In this document: positions 11,399 through 22,299 of the stretch, piece by piece | How the letters are laid out: each line of letters starts with the position of its first letter | Numbering within the stretch: position 1 is the first letter of the stretch | DNA from: Drechmeria coniospora | Taxonomy: Eukaryota; Ascomycota; Sordariomycetes; Hypocreales; Ophiocordycipitaceae | Assembly (NCBI RefSeq): GCF_001625195.1 | Contig: NC_054389.1 | Location: forward strand, 1,116,001 to 1,180,000 | Direction: 5' to 3' | DNA: 64,000 nucleotides | Translations under genes and position numbers: made by a program | The notes under the pieces: generated by a model | What the model saw: the letters and a program-made list of their open reading frames with translations, nothing else | What the model was told of the DNA's origin: nothing | Database searches by the model: none

Positions 11399-11939
11399 GC
11401 TGACGGAGAGTCTGGCAAGGAGACGAGCGACGTGCTGATGGGACGGCTTTTCAGCAGGGCACGCTCGACGTCCATGTACTTATACGTGTGAAATATACAT
11501 GCACAGTACTTGTACGAACGACAAGCACCGTACTTGCACAGGTAGGTGTGCTGTAAGTACTTACGTGCGTGTAAGTAAGTAGGAGGTAGCATGGGGATGT
11601 ATATGGTTATGGTTGTGATTATAGTTATGGGCATGGGTATGGGTATGGAGATGGTGGTATGGATAATGGATATAAGTATGGATATTGATATGAATATGGA
11701 GACAGATCACGGGTCCACAGACTCGACTTTCGAAAACCCGGCCCACCCTCAGGTGCGCATGCGAGTAATTGTACACCGACATTCTCGCGAATGCTGCGAG
11801 CTCAAGTCCGCACATGTGGCTGCGCGGTCAGTTGATGTTGCACAAGGAATGGCGGATTCGTAGGCGAGAGGATCATTTGAGGTGAGCCAAGCAAAGAGAT
11901 TGGGCCATTTTTTGGCTCCTGGAGTGTTGCTGCAATAGC

Positions 11940-14290
11940 AATTTGGCGTCGCAATTAATAATAAGAATTAGTGTACGGAGTACGGAGTACTGACAGTGCT
12001 TGGTTATTGCTTGTACAGCACTATAAGTACTGTAATTACGGAGCGCCTCCAGTACAAGTATAGGTACTTACCTACTACTAGGTACTAGGTAAGTAAGTAA
12101 GTGGTACGGAGTACTGATCCCGGTACTTGTACAAGTACAACACTCCGCACCGCAGAGCACTGTAGCCGCCAAGTAGACGCACTATGTACATGTAGGTGTA
12201 CATGTGCAACGGTGTAAGTATTGGTACGACGAGCTGTACAAGTACTTGCTTACAGCACTTGATTATTACACGTGCGTAAAAGTACCTAGCAAGTCAGTCA
12301 GCTACAGTACTAGTAAGTACTTGCACTGGGTAGTAGGTACTAGGTGTACTGAATTGAAGTACGGAGTACTCCGTAATACGGAGGACTTCTGGTGTGGATA
12401 ATTAAATTATTACATGGAACTCGACAAGTAAACGACGAGGCAAATGCATCAGGTATGATCATGCAAGTACGATTGAGCGTATGTTCGCGTAAAAGTGCTT
12501 GTAATATATTACCTGCAGCAGCTACCGAGCATGTACTGGATGGAGTCGACGACCCTAGCCGAGCAACTATCCCCGACAAGCAAGCGGGTGCAGTGTCGGC
12601 ACACACGGATTCGAGAATACTCGCTGCCCTGTCAACCCATGCACCGTATTCCAACCCGTCAGTGATGCATCCATCTTGTTGTTCGGTGTGCCACTAAGAT
12701 GTCACTTGTACAAATACTTGTATGTGTAAGAGTTTGCGCACAAGAAAACGGCAAGTGTGCAGTATTATTTCTACTTGTAAATGCAGTGGTGTTCATGTGC
12801 TGTACAGTAATACTCCGGAGATGTACGGAGTGCTTGTATCTTACAGGTGGGTGTACTCCGTATTGCTGTACATGTACAGTGCATGTACGCATTGTTACCT
12901 ACCTAGTACTCCGTACTTACAATACTAGTAGGTACCTACCTAGTAATTACTGTAGTACTCCGTATAGAGTAGTATTGGAGTACTTGTACGGAGTACAGCG
13001 TGCTGTTCTGCGTGCAGCTGGTGTAGGGAGTCCATCTACTCCGATTTATCCTGCGCATTTGGAATACCACGTAAGTACGGATATTTAATTATTGCTCCGT
13101 ACTTACGCAAGGATTACTCTGTACTACGTACTTTTGTTGACTCGTTATTACTTCGTGTTCAGCAAGGACATGTGCATATTTCACAGAGTACTCCGTACTG
13201 CACTTGCCAAAATACCCGTACTTACTAACTCCGTACTTGGGGAATATGCACTGCGCCCTAAGTACAGTACGTATTCGTATGCTGTGATACGGAGTACTCC
13301 GTACGTGGTCGAGAAATCTGCTCGGGACGCACTTCGTCGCGGTGGTGTTCAATACGAGATGTGGAGCGGCCGGCATCGAAATTAATTTCCAGCAGACTCC
13401 CCTCGCACACTCCAAGAAACGACGTCGGCCCCGCTCCGTAAGTAAGGCTCGTAAGAAGATTCTTCAAAATGATGTCTTTTGACGCAGGCGTCACCGACAT
13501 AAGTACCTAGCCACGCGCAAGTATGGAGCACTTGCAATAATGCGTACTTACGTACTCCGTACTGTAAGTAAGTGTACCCAAGGACCCATGCTTGCATGTG
13601 CGCAGGTCCATTCCCGAGGCCATCAAGCTCCAGTGCAAAGGAAGGAAAAGAGAAGCGGTGTCGATGGATCGTCGTCCGCCAAGGGTGCGCCCCCCGCTTG
13701 CTCCCCGAGTCCAAACTGTTCGAGGGCATGGGGCACTGGCACTGGCATGCCGGCACGGAGCCTTTGTCGCCTTCGAGTGCGGCCGAAGCATGCTTGCGAA
13801 ACAGGAGCGCAGGCGCAAACGTGGCCAAGGATGAAGATGTCCTAGCTCATGCTGCGCCTGCTCCGTACTGTACATACTGCAACCCGTACTCGCTGTACTC
13901 CGTACAAGTAAGAACAATAATGCCGAGCACCTGGAGGAAGGCTGAGCTAGCACATGTAAGTGTATTTGATCATGGCGACAAGTGCTCCGTACTTGGGGTG
14001 TTTCACAAAGTCGTCGCCGCTCATTAATGCTTGGCGGGTGTCCTTGAGCAGTTCCCATCGCTTGCCTCCCGCCGGACTCTAGGGTATACGGAACACGGCA
14101 ATGGATGCTAATATACTGGACATCCACGCACCGACAGAGCACTTACAGCATGTACTTGGCCGCATGTACTGTAAGTACAATATTATTTACATGTACGGAG
14201 TACACTCGCTTACAAGTACTGGTTCGCCAACGTGCACGGTGTGTATGTAAACGTACGGAGTACAACTACGGAGTACTTGTACACCTGCTC
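11940..14290. repeat. TACGGAGTAC motif island (largest)
   Basis: Dozens of copies of the 10-mer TACGGAGTAC or its partial forms occur on both strands, mixed with GTACTT/AAGTAC strings. Two copies extend into the perfect 16-bp palindrome TACGGAGTACTCCGTA (12360-12375 and 13288-13303). Smaller islands of the same motif recur through the window, always between genes. Confidence 0.85.
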
Positions 14291-14299
14291 GTACTTACA

Positions 14300-14530
14300 C
14301 CTGCTTGTTAATACACCTACAGTACTTAACTTACAACTACTTGTACTTACACCTACTAAACTTACACCTACTTGTGCTTACACCTACTTGTACTTGCACC
14401 TACTTGTACTTGCACCTACTTCTACTTGCACCTACTTCTACTTGCACCTACTTCTACTTGCACCTACTTCTACTTACACCTACTTGTACTTACACCTACT
14501 TGCACTTACTTACACCTCCTTGTACCAACA
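14300..14530. repeat. 16-bp tandem array
   Basis: Roughly a dozen tandem copies of a 16-bp unit, consensus CACCTACTTCTACTTG, with G/C variation (TTGTA or TTCTA) and G/A variation (TTGCACC or TTACACC). The central copies (about 14397-14480) are almost identical. Since 16 is not divisible by three, all three forward frames stay open through it, producing a misleading Leu/Thr/Tyr-rich frame. Confidence 0.9.
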
Positions 14531-15058
14531 CCTACTCACATCGGAGGAGTGGCTGTGGCAGCATCGAGACAGCGCCACATGCGTCCAGCCACTCCGTCCA
14601 GGCTGTACCTTCCGCCGCTCGCCGTGGATATCATGCTTCGGAAGGCGCATCGCTTGCGCTTTCTCCCTTGCCGCTTCGTCTGACCATGCTTTCTGTTCAA
14701 GACAGTCACCCGACACAAGATTCATTGCTGCTTTGGTTCATCGGCAAGGGAGGCCATGAAGCATACCACAACGGGCACGAAAAGAGATGACAATCGGCCG
14801 TCTGCTGCTGTCGGCGTATGTACGTTCCGTCCCTCCCCGTTCGCTCACCTCCCCATCTTCAACATGGCAGTCTGGCAGGTGCTGGTTCTTGCTGGGCAAG
14901 CTACTGTTTCGTGGAAATAACCTCCTGGGACAAGCATCACCCACCAGCGTCAGATGGCCATCCGTCATATTTGCCAGCAAACGCCTTCTCAAACGCTGAT
15001 TTGTTCCATCGTGCTCGATCCAAGAATGCCCGGCACTCAACCCCGCGTGCTCGCCATG

Positions 15059-16045
15059 TCATTTCTCCTCGCGGCCGCAAAAGAGAGCGTCAAGGGCTCG
15101 ACCGATCCGGAGGACCTCCATGTCTGCATATCGGCCCTCCACCACCGTCAATCCCACGAGCAGATCGTCGTTCCCCAGGAAGCCGCGGACGTTGAGCGTC
15201 GGCGAATAAAGGACCGTCCACGTGAGGTTAAACACCTGCTTGGCAACCGTCAGTCCTGTCCTCGCACCAACATGCCATGCCCATGCCCTGGTCTCTCACC
15301 GCACTTCCGGTTTCACCCAGCCCTTCCGTTATCGCCCAGCCCTTCCGGTATCACTCAGCCTTCCGGTATCACCCAGCCCTTCCGGTGCTACATCAACAAC
15401 ACTAGGAGTGATGACGACGTTGTATCGGCTAGTCGTCTCATGCCACTGGCGGCGGAGACGGCCAATTTCGTGTGCTTCCAAACCTCCCTCGGAGTCGTCT
15501 GATTCAGAACAAAGGCCTTGATAAATGGATGAAGTGACTCGCCAATCTCGACAAGTTTTATGGCACCACGGCCGAGTTAGGTCGACTGTTGGACCATGCC
15601 GACGCCGCGCAGCACTACCCGCACGAGCACCATGCGGCTACGAGGGGGGGCCGCGAGGGGCCACGTACTGGACAGAAAGGCCACTCGGACCTCGGATGAC
15701 ACGATTATATCTTGCCACTCATGGCATCTTTTGAACACCTCGGGCAGCTCGACATCTTCGACAACGGCCCCGGCGCCCTCTAGCAACGCTCCCGCTTTCT
15801 CCCATGCGCCCCGTGTGCCCGGTCCGGCATCGTTCGAAACATGAGTCTTGATCATGGCCACCTTGGCACCCTTGAGACAAACCGCCTTCAGCGGCGGGCG
15901 GTCATCAGGGTCAAGGCGAAAGACTTTGGTGAGCATGTCCAGGTCTTCGACCGAATTGGCAAAAACTCCAACGGTGTCGCAGGTGACGGAGTATCGTCCC
16001 ACGCCCTCTGTCGATATGAGACCCCATGTCGGCTGCCGAGTCGCT
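15059..16045 (-). pseudogene. Amidase (AS family) pseudogene, 5'-truncated and frameshifted
   Basis: Readable pieces of a fungal acetamidase-like amidase lie in order but in different frames. First is a block with PTWGLISTEGVG, SVTCDTVGVF and LPEVFKRCHEW (about 16045-15670). After a frame loss comes RYNVVITPSVVDVAPEGLG (about 15440-15385). Then, beyond an intact intron (about 15242-15306, donor GTGAGA, acceptor AGCAG), comes FNLTWTVLYSPTLNVRG through RALDALFCG to a TGA at 15059. At least three frame breaks are seen, one caused by a 19-bp tandem expansion. The N-terminal half with the catalytic Lys and Ser-cis-Ser residues is absent, and sequence upstream of about 16045 no longer reads as amidase. 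Residues are well preserved, so inactivation looks recent. Confidence 0.8.
15304..15388. repeat. 19-bp tandem expansion inside the amidase relic
   Basis: Four copies of a unit like CGGTATCACCCAGCCCTTC (one is 18 bp) abut at the position encoding the GLGDTG loop of the amidase. Compared with the expected single copy, 56 extra bases are present. This is not a multiple of three, and one copy introduces an in-frame TAA on the coding strand. Confidence 0.85.
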
Positions 16046-16456
16046 GTCAGCCATACCCGAGTCCAAGGCTCCGAAATCGGCTGGCATAATACCTTGACGG
16101 CGAAAATGCAAGTAACCCAGCAGGAGGTAATACAATGACAAGTCCCTGCGACAGTGCCAGTCCTATTGGACATTCATTTAATGTGAAGACGATCAGATCT
16201 GCCATCGAGCCACTTTTCCATCACAGAGTATCGAACACAGTCAGGGAGGCGAAAAAGGCATCTCTTTTCGAGGCCTCAAAAGCACAAAAGACATCATGTA
16301 TTGCTATGGTTTCGGCCTCTGCTTCTCATCGACTACCAATTCCGGCTTGGCGGTTTCTCGTCATCTGCCATCAACAATCGAAACAATGCCAGGGTCCATC
16401 AAAGATTTTGCATACCGCCCTCCAATATTGTTCGCGCATCAACGCCGACAGTTCGC

Positions 16457-18597
16457 TCAAGACGAAGAAGCGCTCGGCTCATCGGAAACTTTGGCCTGTA
16501 GGCTCTTCTCCTGCATCGCCATCAGCTTGTCAATCTTGGCACTCAGCTCGGCAATTTGAATCTCGACAGCACTAGGTGCTTCCCCGTCATCGTCAACCCC
16601 TTGACCGTCGTCATGCACACTCGCCTCGCGGGGCCACAACTGCCGGTCGTATCCTGATGTCGGCCGGCCAAGCTCGTAGAGCGTCCTTCTTCTATCTGGC
16701 TCTCTAGGTCCCTTGAACGTCGCGGCCGGGTTGATCCTTTGCCGGATGAGCTCGTACAGCTGAATGGCAGCCACGATAGGCATGTGCGTCAGCTTCAAAA
16801 GAACGATCCGACCGGCACGGAACTTCTCGTGGCGCGGGAAAATGAGGCGCAGGGGTCGGAAGATGGCAAAGGCGAGGAGGTTAAAGGGCGGGTAGAAGTG
16901 AGTGAGCCTGTTGCTCGTCGACGCTTCCAGGACGTATACGCTGTAGACGTAGAGATACTCCTCCTTGGCGTGGGTGATGACGCGAGAGAAGCTGTTGGAC
17001 AGCATACCGGTGAGGGAGCCCATGAGCAGGATGGACGTCAGGGTGATGAAGATGATCATCAGCGGCGGTCCGAATATCGGGTTGATCTGGTGCATAATCT
17101 CGAATCCGACGTAGCTTGATCCGAAGAATATCTTTGTCAAGATGCCCGTCATCTTGGCTAGGCTAAACGTGTCGCGGCCGACGAGAGAAAAGCTGGTGAG
17201 GAAGCCAAAGTAGATGATGACGACAAAGACCATGAACTTGATGAAATCCTTGCCCATCTCCTTCAGGCAAGGGATCAGCGTGCCCCAGTACGGGCTCAGA
17301 CTCAGGATGGAACAGATGCGCGGCATCATAAACAGCGCCTCGAGAGCGAGAACGTCAAAGGCGAGATCGTTTATCTGCTCGTTACCCTGAGTGATGCCGA
17401 TGATCCGGAGAACGGCAAATATGAAGCCGATGAGGATCATGATCATGTCGAACAGGTTCCACATGTCGGTTGCGTAGAAGACGGAGCCGGCATCCATCCA
17501 TTCGCTCAATTCGTCGTAAAAAAAGGCGGCAATCCAGACGAAGAGCACAATTTCCGTGCTCGTAATGTGGTCCTCATCCCGGACGATGAGAACGGTGTAG
17601 TAGAGGCACAGGAAGACGGCGAAGAAGAGAACCTCCCAGCACTTGAGATACTTGGGGACGCGAAGGCGCGAGTAAGGATCCGAAGTCTGCGGGTGATAGA
17701 ATCGATGCTTCTTGCTCGCCTGGACCGATAAGCTGTCCCAGAAAATGATGTCACCGTTCCAGATGCCGCTGATGGTTCGTTGGACGACGTGCTGGCTGAG
17801 AAAGCGCTTGGCGCCGGCGATGGCGGCAATCTCCAGCGCGTTGAGGTTCTTGAAGGCCATGGTGGGATCGAGCTCCTCGGGAGCATCCTCATCCGTCGAG
17901 CTCGTCAGTCGCGAGAGGGAGCTGAGCAGATTGGCCTTGGTCGAGGAACTGCCGACGACCACGAGCTGGCGTCGGGGAGTGGGCAGGACGCGCGGAAGCA
18001 GGGGCGACGTTTCGGCCGCTTCATGGTCGTACGGCGACAGTGCATCCAGCTGGTCCTCTCGGCGTTCCGGTATTTCGTAGAGACAGTAGTTCATCACCTC
18101 CCGCTCGGTGAGGCGGGAGAGAAAGCGCCATGCGACAATCTCGCAGGCGTTGGAACGAGTCTCGGCCAAGCCCGAGAATTCGCGCGTCTCTGCGGCATAG
18201 TGCCACTTGAGAGCACTGTCGACGAAATAAGCACAGGGGAAGGTGGGCACGAGTCGATGCAACAAACGTACAGAAGTGCGTTGACGATGGCAGGGTTGGT
18301 GCATGTGTCGTTCAGATGGTTGACGAGGACGCGAATGCAGTTCCCGGCGGACGTCGTCCTGAGCTGCTCAAAGGTGCTGGGCAGGTCCACGGCATCGACA
18401 AAGTAGCTGCCTCGCGTCATCAGTCAACGATGCAGCATAACCTCGGATTGTCGACGGAGGACGCACCAAGATAGCTTCCGGATGACATGGCGGAACGAAT
18501 CGTCCTCGGCAATGTCTGGGAGGTCAAAGTCGAGCCGTGACGAGACCGGACTATGGTCTCGTGCGAGCTGCGCCTTCACCTTCACACGAACAGGCAT
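16457..18597 (-). CDS. Yvc1/TRP-like vacuolar cation channel
   Basis: Three exons (18597-18467, 18406-18272, 18215-16457) with introns of 60 and 56 nt (donors GTGCGT and GTACGT) give 674 residues. Splicing restores family text such as the VDLPSTFEQLR block and the join to ALKWHYAAETREF. The cytosolic N-terminal half precedes a set of hydrophobic helices (from the VLFFAVFLCLYYTVLIV run to LMIIFITLTSILLMGSL), with a predicted pore region around LTKIFFGSSYVGFE. The C-terminus is soluble and ends in a short coiled coil (IQIAELSAKIDKLMAMQ) and a Ser-rich tail. Yvc1-type channels release Ca2+ from the vacuole on stretch or osmotic shock. Start chosen at 18597; an in-frame upstream alternative would extend the N-terminus. 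Sub-family assignment is good, localisation inferred. Confidence 0.85.
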
Positions 18598-20209
18598 CAC
18601 GAAGTGAAATGATGGATCCGACGTTATGCAACGATGCTGCCAGACGACATTATTTGCACGCACATGGGCGAAGAAAGATGGTATGAAGAGGGGATAGAAT
18701 GGGAGTTGGACGTTTCAGGTGGAGAACGGACCAGGTCTGGTCTGGTGATGTCCAAGCGCGCGAGGCAAGCGCCGCGATCCTGGCTGCCATGCCGTGGAGG
18801 CGGCTGGCAGGTTGTTGCCTGGCTGTAGTACGGAGTACTTGTGCACCGCACTGCCACTGCACCTACAGCGCTGTACCTACAGGCTACAGCGGATCAATCG
18901 CCGCCGCCTTTTCGACGGACAGGGACCCCTCACGCGCGACGATGCCCAAGCCTTGTGGCGGGAAAAAGAAAGTTTGTAAATGGAAAAAAGAATGGTCAAG
19001 CGATAAATCTGCGTTGTCGGCTCAAGCGGTCAACGTCATTATTCATTTACACTGGAGTGTTGACCGCTATGGACCAGCACTAATCGGATTCAATTGGGCG
19101 ACATCTAGATTCAGCTGACAGTGGGAGCCTGAGATGTACCGTGTAGTATTTGCAGCAGATTTTGCCTTGATGGATAGTCTAGTTGCTATGAGCATGCCGT
19201 TGGATTAAAGAGCATTGTATGGGGAGATTGGCTGATTGGCTGTATAGACAGTGTCAGACAACACAGACACCACTTTTGTAGGGTAGGGATACGAGGTAGA
19301 GTGAGGTATGGGTGCTATCAATAATAGTGGCTATGGCGCGGGGGAATCGCTGTAGGACTGTTGGGGTGTTGAAGCTGATCTCTCAGGAGCCCCTCGTCCT
19401 CTGGCGAGAAACTGTCCCTTTGCATAGGCAGCCTCGTCACATGACCCGTATATGACTCCTGACAGACACGATAGGTTTACTTGAGAGAGAGTAATAAGGT
19501 CTAGTAGCTAGAAGGTTAGAAATAGGTAGCTAGCTATGAGGATAAAGGTAATAAGTATATCAATGTAACGGGCTGACCCCAGAAGAGCCAAAGCAGTGGT
19601 CATGCTACAGTACTCTCCGTTGCGCCAGCAGCCCTGCCCTTTTGTAAGTACTTGGTCGGCCAAGGGAGCTTCTTCACGAAGCAGCACTTTAGGCAGTTGG
19701 CCAAACCTACAGTATGAGAGTCCATTGTAGTCAGGCCCCCAACACTTCGGGCCTGACTAATCACTTCTGCTCGAGCATTGCCCGAGATCATGACAACTAT
19801 CCATGGAGTATTAATAGTCGGGGAGCAGGAGTCGCTTGCTAAATTACAGTAGAAAATTTACATAAGCAGACTTGATCATGACACTGTGGGATGGTCACCG
19901 AGACCCTGGGGACTAGGGTGGCCCGAGATCCACTTGCCTGGTGCCTCTGATCTCGAATTTTCTGCAGCGAAGCGCAACCCAAATTTCTTCTTCATGCCCT
20001 TTTCCCTCCGACTATCGGATTCAGACCGTCCACTCTCCCGGCAGATATCAACGTTGCGGGAGTCGCCTCCTTGAACTTCACTCTGTGTATTGTTTCAAAC
20101 AAACAAGCCGACTAATATCCTCGTCCCGACTGCACATTGTCGACCAGTGCCCCAAGCATCGCGTTGCCGCCAACTGCTGCGGGCCGGCCGGAGCAAGCAG
20201 AGGGCAGGC
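18598..20209. other. Intergenic region with probable transposon debris
   Basis: No credible gene. 19200-19880 is notably AT-richer than its surroundings, with short direct repeats such as TAGCTAG and TGATTGGCTG, and holds a 63-codon minus-strand frame (19600-19791) without recognised domain. One TACGGAGTAC motif lies near 18829. The last 300 bases are probably the promoter and leader of NAF1. Confidence 0.5.
19200..19930. mobile_element. Possible degenerate transposable-element relic
   Basis: The drop in GC content, absence of genes and the 43-bp element at 19886-19928 shared with 868-910 suggest the remains of a mobile element, possibly an LTR. I cannot see paired terminal repeats, target-site duplication or transposase/reverse-transcriptase motifs, so class and limits are unknown. 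Confidence 0.3.
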
Positions 20210-21931
20210 ATGTCAGGCTTTCAGATTCCCGGCCTTGGTCAGGCCAAACCCAACGAAAGGTTACCGCCGCTTGCCGCCGATGAGCAGATGCAAGATGCCA
20301 ATCCGCCGACACCGGACTTGCCCCCGCCGAACCCAGTGTCTGCTGAACCAACAACGGCGAGGGTAATCGTGGGAACGGGGGACGGACTGGAGTCTACCGA
20401 GGGTGAAAAGGCGACCGAGGATGCCGTCACGACAGAGGATGCCATGCTCGTCGACGGAACCGACAGCACTCCGTCATTGACGCACGCCCTCGAGGCGGCC
20501 ATCGGCGGACTCGATGAAGCGACGACGACGGCGGCACCGGCACAGGAACAAGAAGCGACGGAGCCGACGGCGTCGACGGAACTGCAAGCGGACGTGGGAG
20601 AAAACCCCGAGTGGGAGATTGACTCGTCGCCGTATGAGTCCTCGTCAGACTCGAGCAGCTCCGACTCGTCCGACTCCGACTCCGACAATGAGGGCTACGA
20701 GCCACTCGGCATCGAGGAGACGGTCCGGCTTCTGATGCAGTCCGAGGGCGGGTCCGATGACGAGGGTGACAAGGCAGGCCGGTCGGCGACGGCGACGCAG
20801 CTGCGGACGAAGAATGAGATTCTCGACGAGGTCATCCCGAAACCCGACGTCAGCATCACGGCCGAGATGAAAATCGAAGAGCTGGGCGTGGTGGAGTTCG
20901 TCGTGGAAAACACAATGCTCGTCAAGGCCTTCACCCCCGGCGAGTACCAGGTGCTCGACACCGGTTCCGTCCTCTGCACCGCCGAGCGCACCGTCATTGG
21001 TGCCGTGGCGGAAACGATTGGCAAAGTCCTGCAGCCCATGTACACGGTGCGCTTCAACACGGAAGACGAGATCAAGGAGCTCGGCATCGAAATCGGCACA
21101 AAGGTCTTTTACCCGCCCGACCACGCCTCGTTCGTATTCACCGAGCCGCTCAAGAACCTCAAAGGATCCGACGCCAGCAACATCCACGACGAAGAGGTCG
21201 GCGACGATGACATGGAGTTTTCCGACGACGAGAAGGAAGCCGAGCACAAGCGGTCGCTCAAGCAGAAGCGCAACCGGAACAAGGCTCCGGCCGACGGCGG
21301 CACGAGGGGCGCCAGGGGGCCCCATCCGCTGCGGCAGGAGGCGGTGCCGGACGGCGACTTGAACTACGACGACGACGGGCCGTACAAGCCGCTGGCCCGG
21401 CCGCCCGGGTATGGAATCGGTGGCGCGTCCGGCGACTCGATCGAACTTCCACCCCGCTCCGGCTCCCAACGCGGCGGCCGACGGGGCGACAGGGGCGATA
21501 GGGGGAACAGGGGAGGTAGGGGAGGTAGGGGGAGCAGAGGAAGAGGCGACCTTCGAGGGGGCGCTCGCGGCGGACACGGCCAGCCGAGGGACGGTTACTC
21601 CCTTCCCCCTCAAGGATATCAGCAGCAATACCCCCCACAGCCGCAGCATCAACCTGCCGGCGGGAACTCGTGGGCGAACCCATCCGGGCCCTCGCCCCCG
21701 GCGATGCCAAACTTTGGCTTCCAGTTTCCTGGCTGGCCGCAGCAGGGACAAGGCATGCCGGTTCCTCCGCCTCCTCCGCCTCCGATGTGGCCTGCTCAGG
21801 GCGGACAGGCACAAGGCCAGCAGAGCGGCGGCACCTTTATGGATCCCGCTCTTTTGGCGGCGTTGATGAGTCAAATGCAGGCGCAAAGCGGTCAGCGGCC
21901 GTGGGGTGGGCAGCCCCCTCCGTCATCCTGA
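20210..21931 (+). CDS. NAF1: H/ACA RNP assembly factor NAF1
   Basis: A single exon. I start at the ATG at 20210 (MSGFQIPGLGQ); the frame runs further upstream but the extra residues look non-coding. The 573-residue protein has an acidic, Ser/Asp-rich N-terminal region. A central Gar1/Naf1 core follows (from about ELGVVEFVVENTMLVKA through GAVAETIGKVLQPMYTVRF to GTKVFYPPDH), then an acidic lysine-rich linker, an RGG-box (RGDRGDRGNRGGRGGRG) and a Pro/Gln-rich tail. NAF1 carries the Cbf5 pseudouridine synthase core onto nascent H/ACA snoRNAs and telomerase-type RNAs in the nucleus before exchange for Gar1. Length and order of parts match fungal NAF1. It converges with the aminopeptidase gene 368 bp downstream. 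Confidence 0.92.
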   Translation: MSGFQIPGLGQAKPNERLPPLAADEQMQDANPPTPDLPPPNPVSAEPTTARVIVGTGDGLESTEGEKATEDAVTTEDAMLVDGTDSTPSLTHALEAAIGGLDEATTTAAPAQEQEATEPTASTELQADVGENPEWEIDSSPYESSSDSSSSDSSDSDSDNEGYEPLGIEETVRLLMQSEGGSDDEGDKAGRSATATQLRTKNEILDEVIPKPDVSITAEMKIEELGVVEFVVENTMLVKAFTPGEYQVLDTGSVLCTAERTVIGAVAETIGKVLQPMYTVRFNTEDEIKELGIEIGTKVFYPPDHASFVFTEPLKNLKGSDASNIHDEEVGDDDMEFSDDEKEAEHKRSLKQKRNRNKAPADGGTRGARGPHPLRQEAVPDGDLNYDDDGPYKPLARPPGYGIGGASGDSIELPPRSGSQRGGRRGDRGDRGNRGGRGGRGSRGRGDLRGGARGGHGQPRDGYSLPPQGYQQQYPPQPQHQPAGGNSWANPSGPSPPAMPNFGFQFPGWPQQGQGMPVPPPPPPPMWPAQGGQAQGQQSGGTFMDPALLAALMSQMQAQSGQRPWGGQPPPSS

Positions 21932-22299
21932 TGCTTGCCTCGGTTTGCTTTTCGCCTTGTTTGGCTCTCCGTCGTCATTTTCGGTACGGAGTACTGGAGG
22001 ATCACCTGTAGTGCGGAAGGTAGCGTCGGTCCACGGCACGCGCAGGAGACGCACAAAGGTTTGTGTCGAATAGAGCGGCATGCACTGTCACATGTCACGA
22101 TACCCTAGGAGGCTAGCAAGAGATGGCATTTGCACAGCACATGTCTTGTTGAATAAAAGATGCTAGGAATTGCTATGCAGCTACATCGAATGACAGTGAA
22201 CCAGGACATGTCACGAAGCAAAAAAAATGAAGAAAGATGAAACGCAAAACAAAGTAAAAACAAGGAGGGTGAGAAACTGAAAATCAATTGACCAGGACT
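21932..22299. other. Convergent 3' intergenic spacer
   Basis: 368 bp between the stop codons of NAF1 and the aminopeptidase gene. It holds one TACGGAGTAC motif near 21985 and A-rich stretches that probably serve as polyadenylation regions for both genes. Confidence 0.5.

Larger units (their letters stand above)
11399..15058. other. Gene-free repeat island
   Basis: About 3.7 kb with no supportable gene. From about 11950 to 14300 it is crowded with copies of TACGGAGTAC/GTACTCCGTA and relatives such as TACTTGTAC and TAAGTACTT, then a 16-bp tandem array. The open frames here are rich in Tyr, Val, Leu, Ser and Thr, simply translating the motif. 14560-15058 is ordinary non-coding sequence flanking the amidase relic. 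Confidence 0.7.

Noticed and set aside
14300..14530. CRISPR-like array
   Set aside because: The copies are directly abutting without unique spacers, and the organism is a eukaryote.
14232..14790. Leu/Thr/Tyr-rich repetitive frames resembling a repeat protein
   Set aside because: All three forward frames are open only because a 16-bp repeat lacks stops; no start context or domain.
19600..19791. 63-codon minus-strand frame as a transposase fragment
   Set aside because: No transposase or reverse-transcriptase motif is visible; kept only as part of a possible relic.
20645..21886. 413-codon minus-strand frame opposite NAF1
   Set aside because: Antisense shadow of the RGG and acidic regions.
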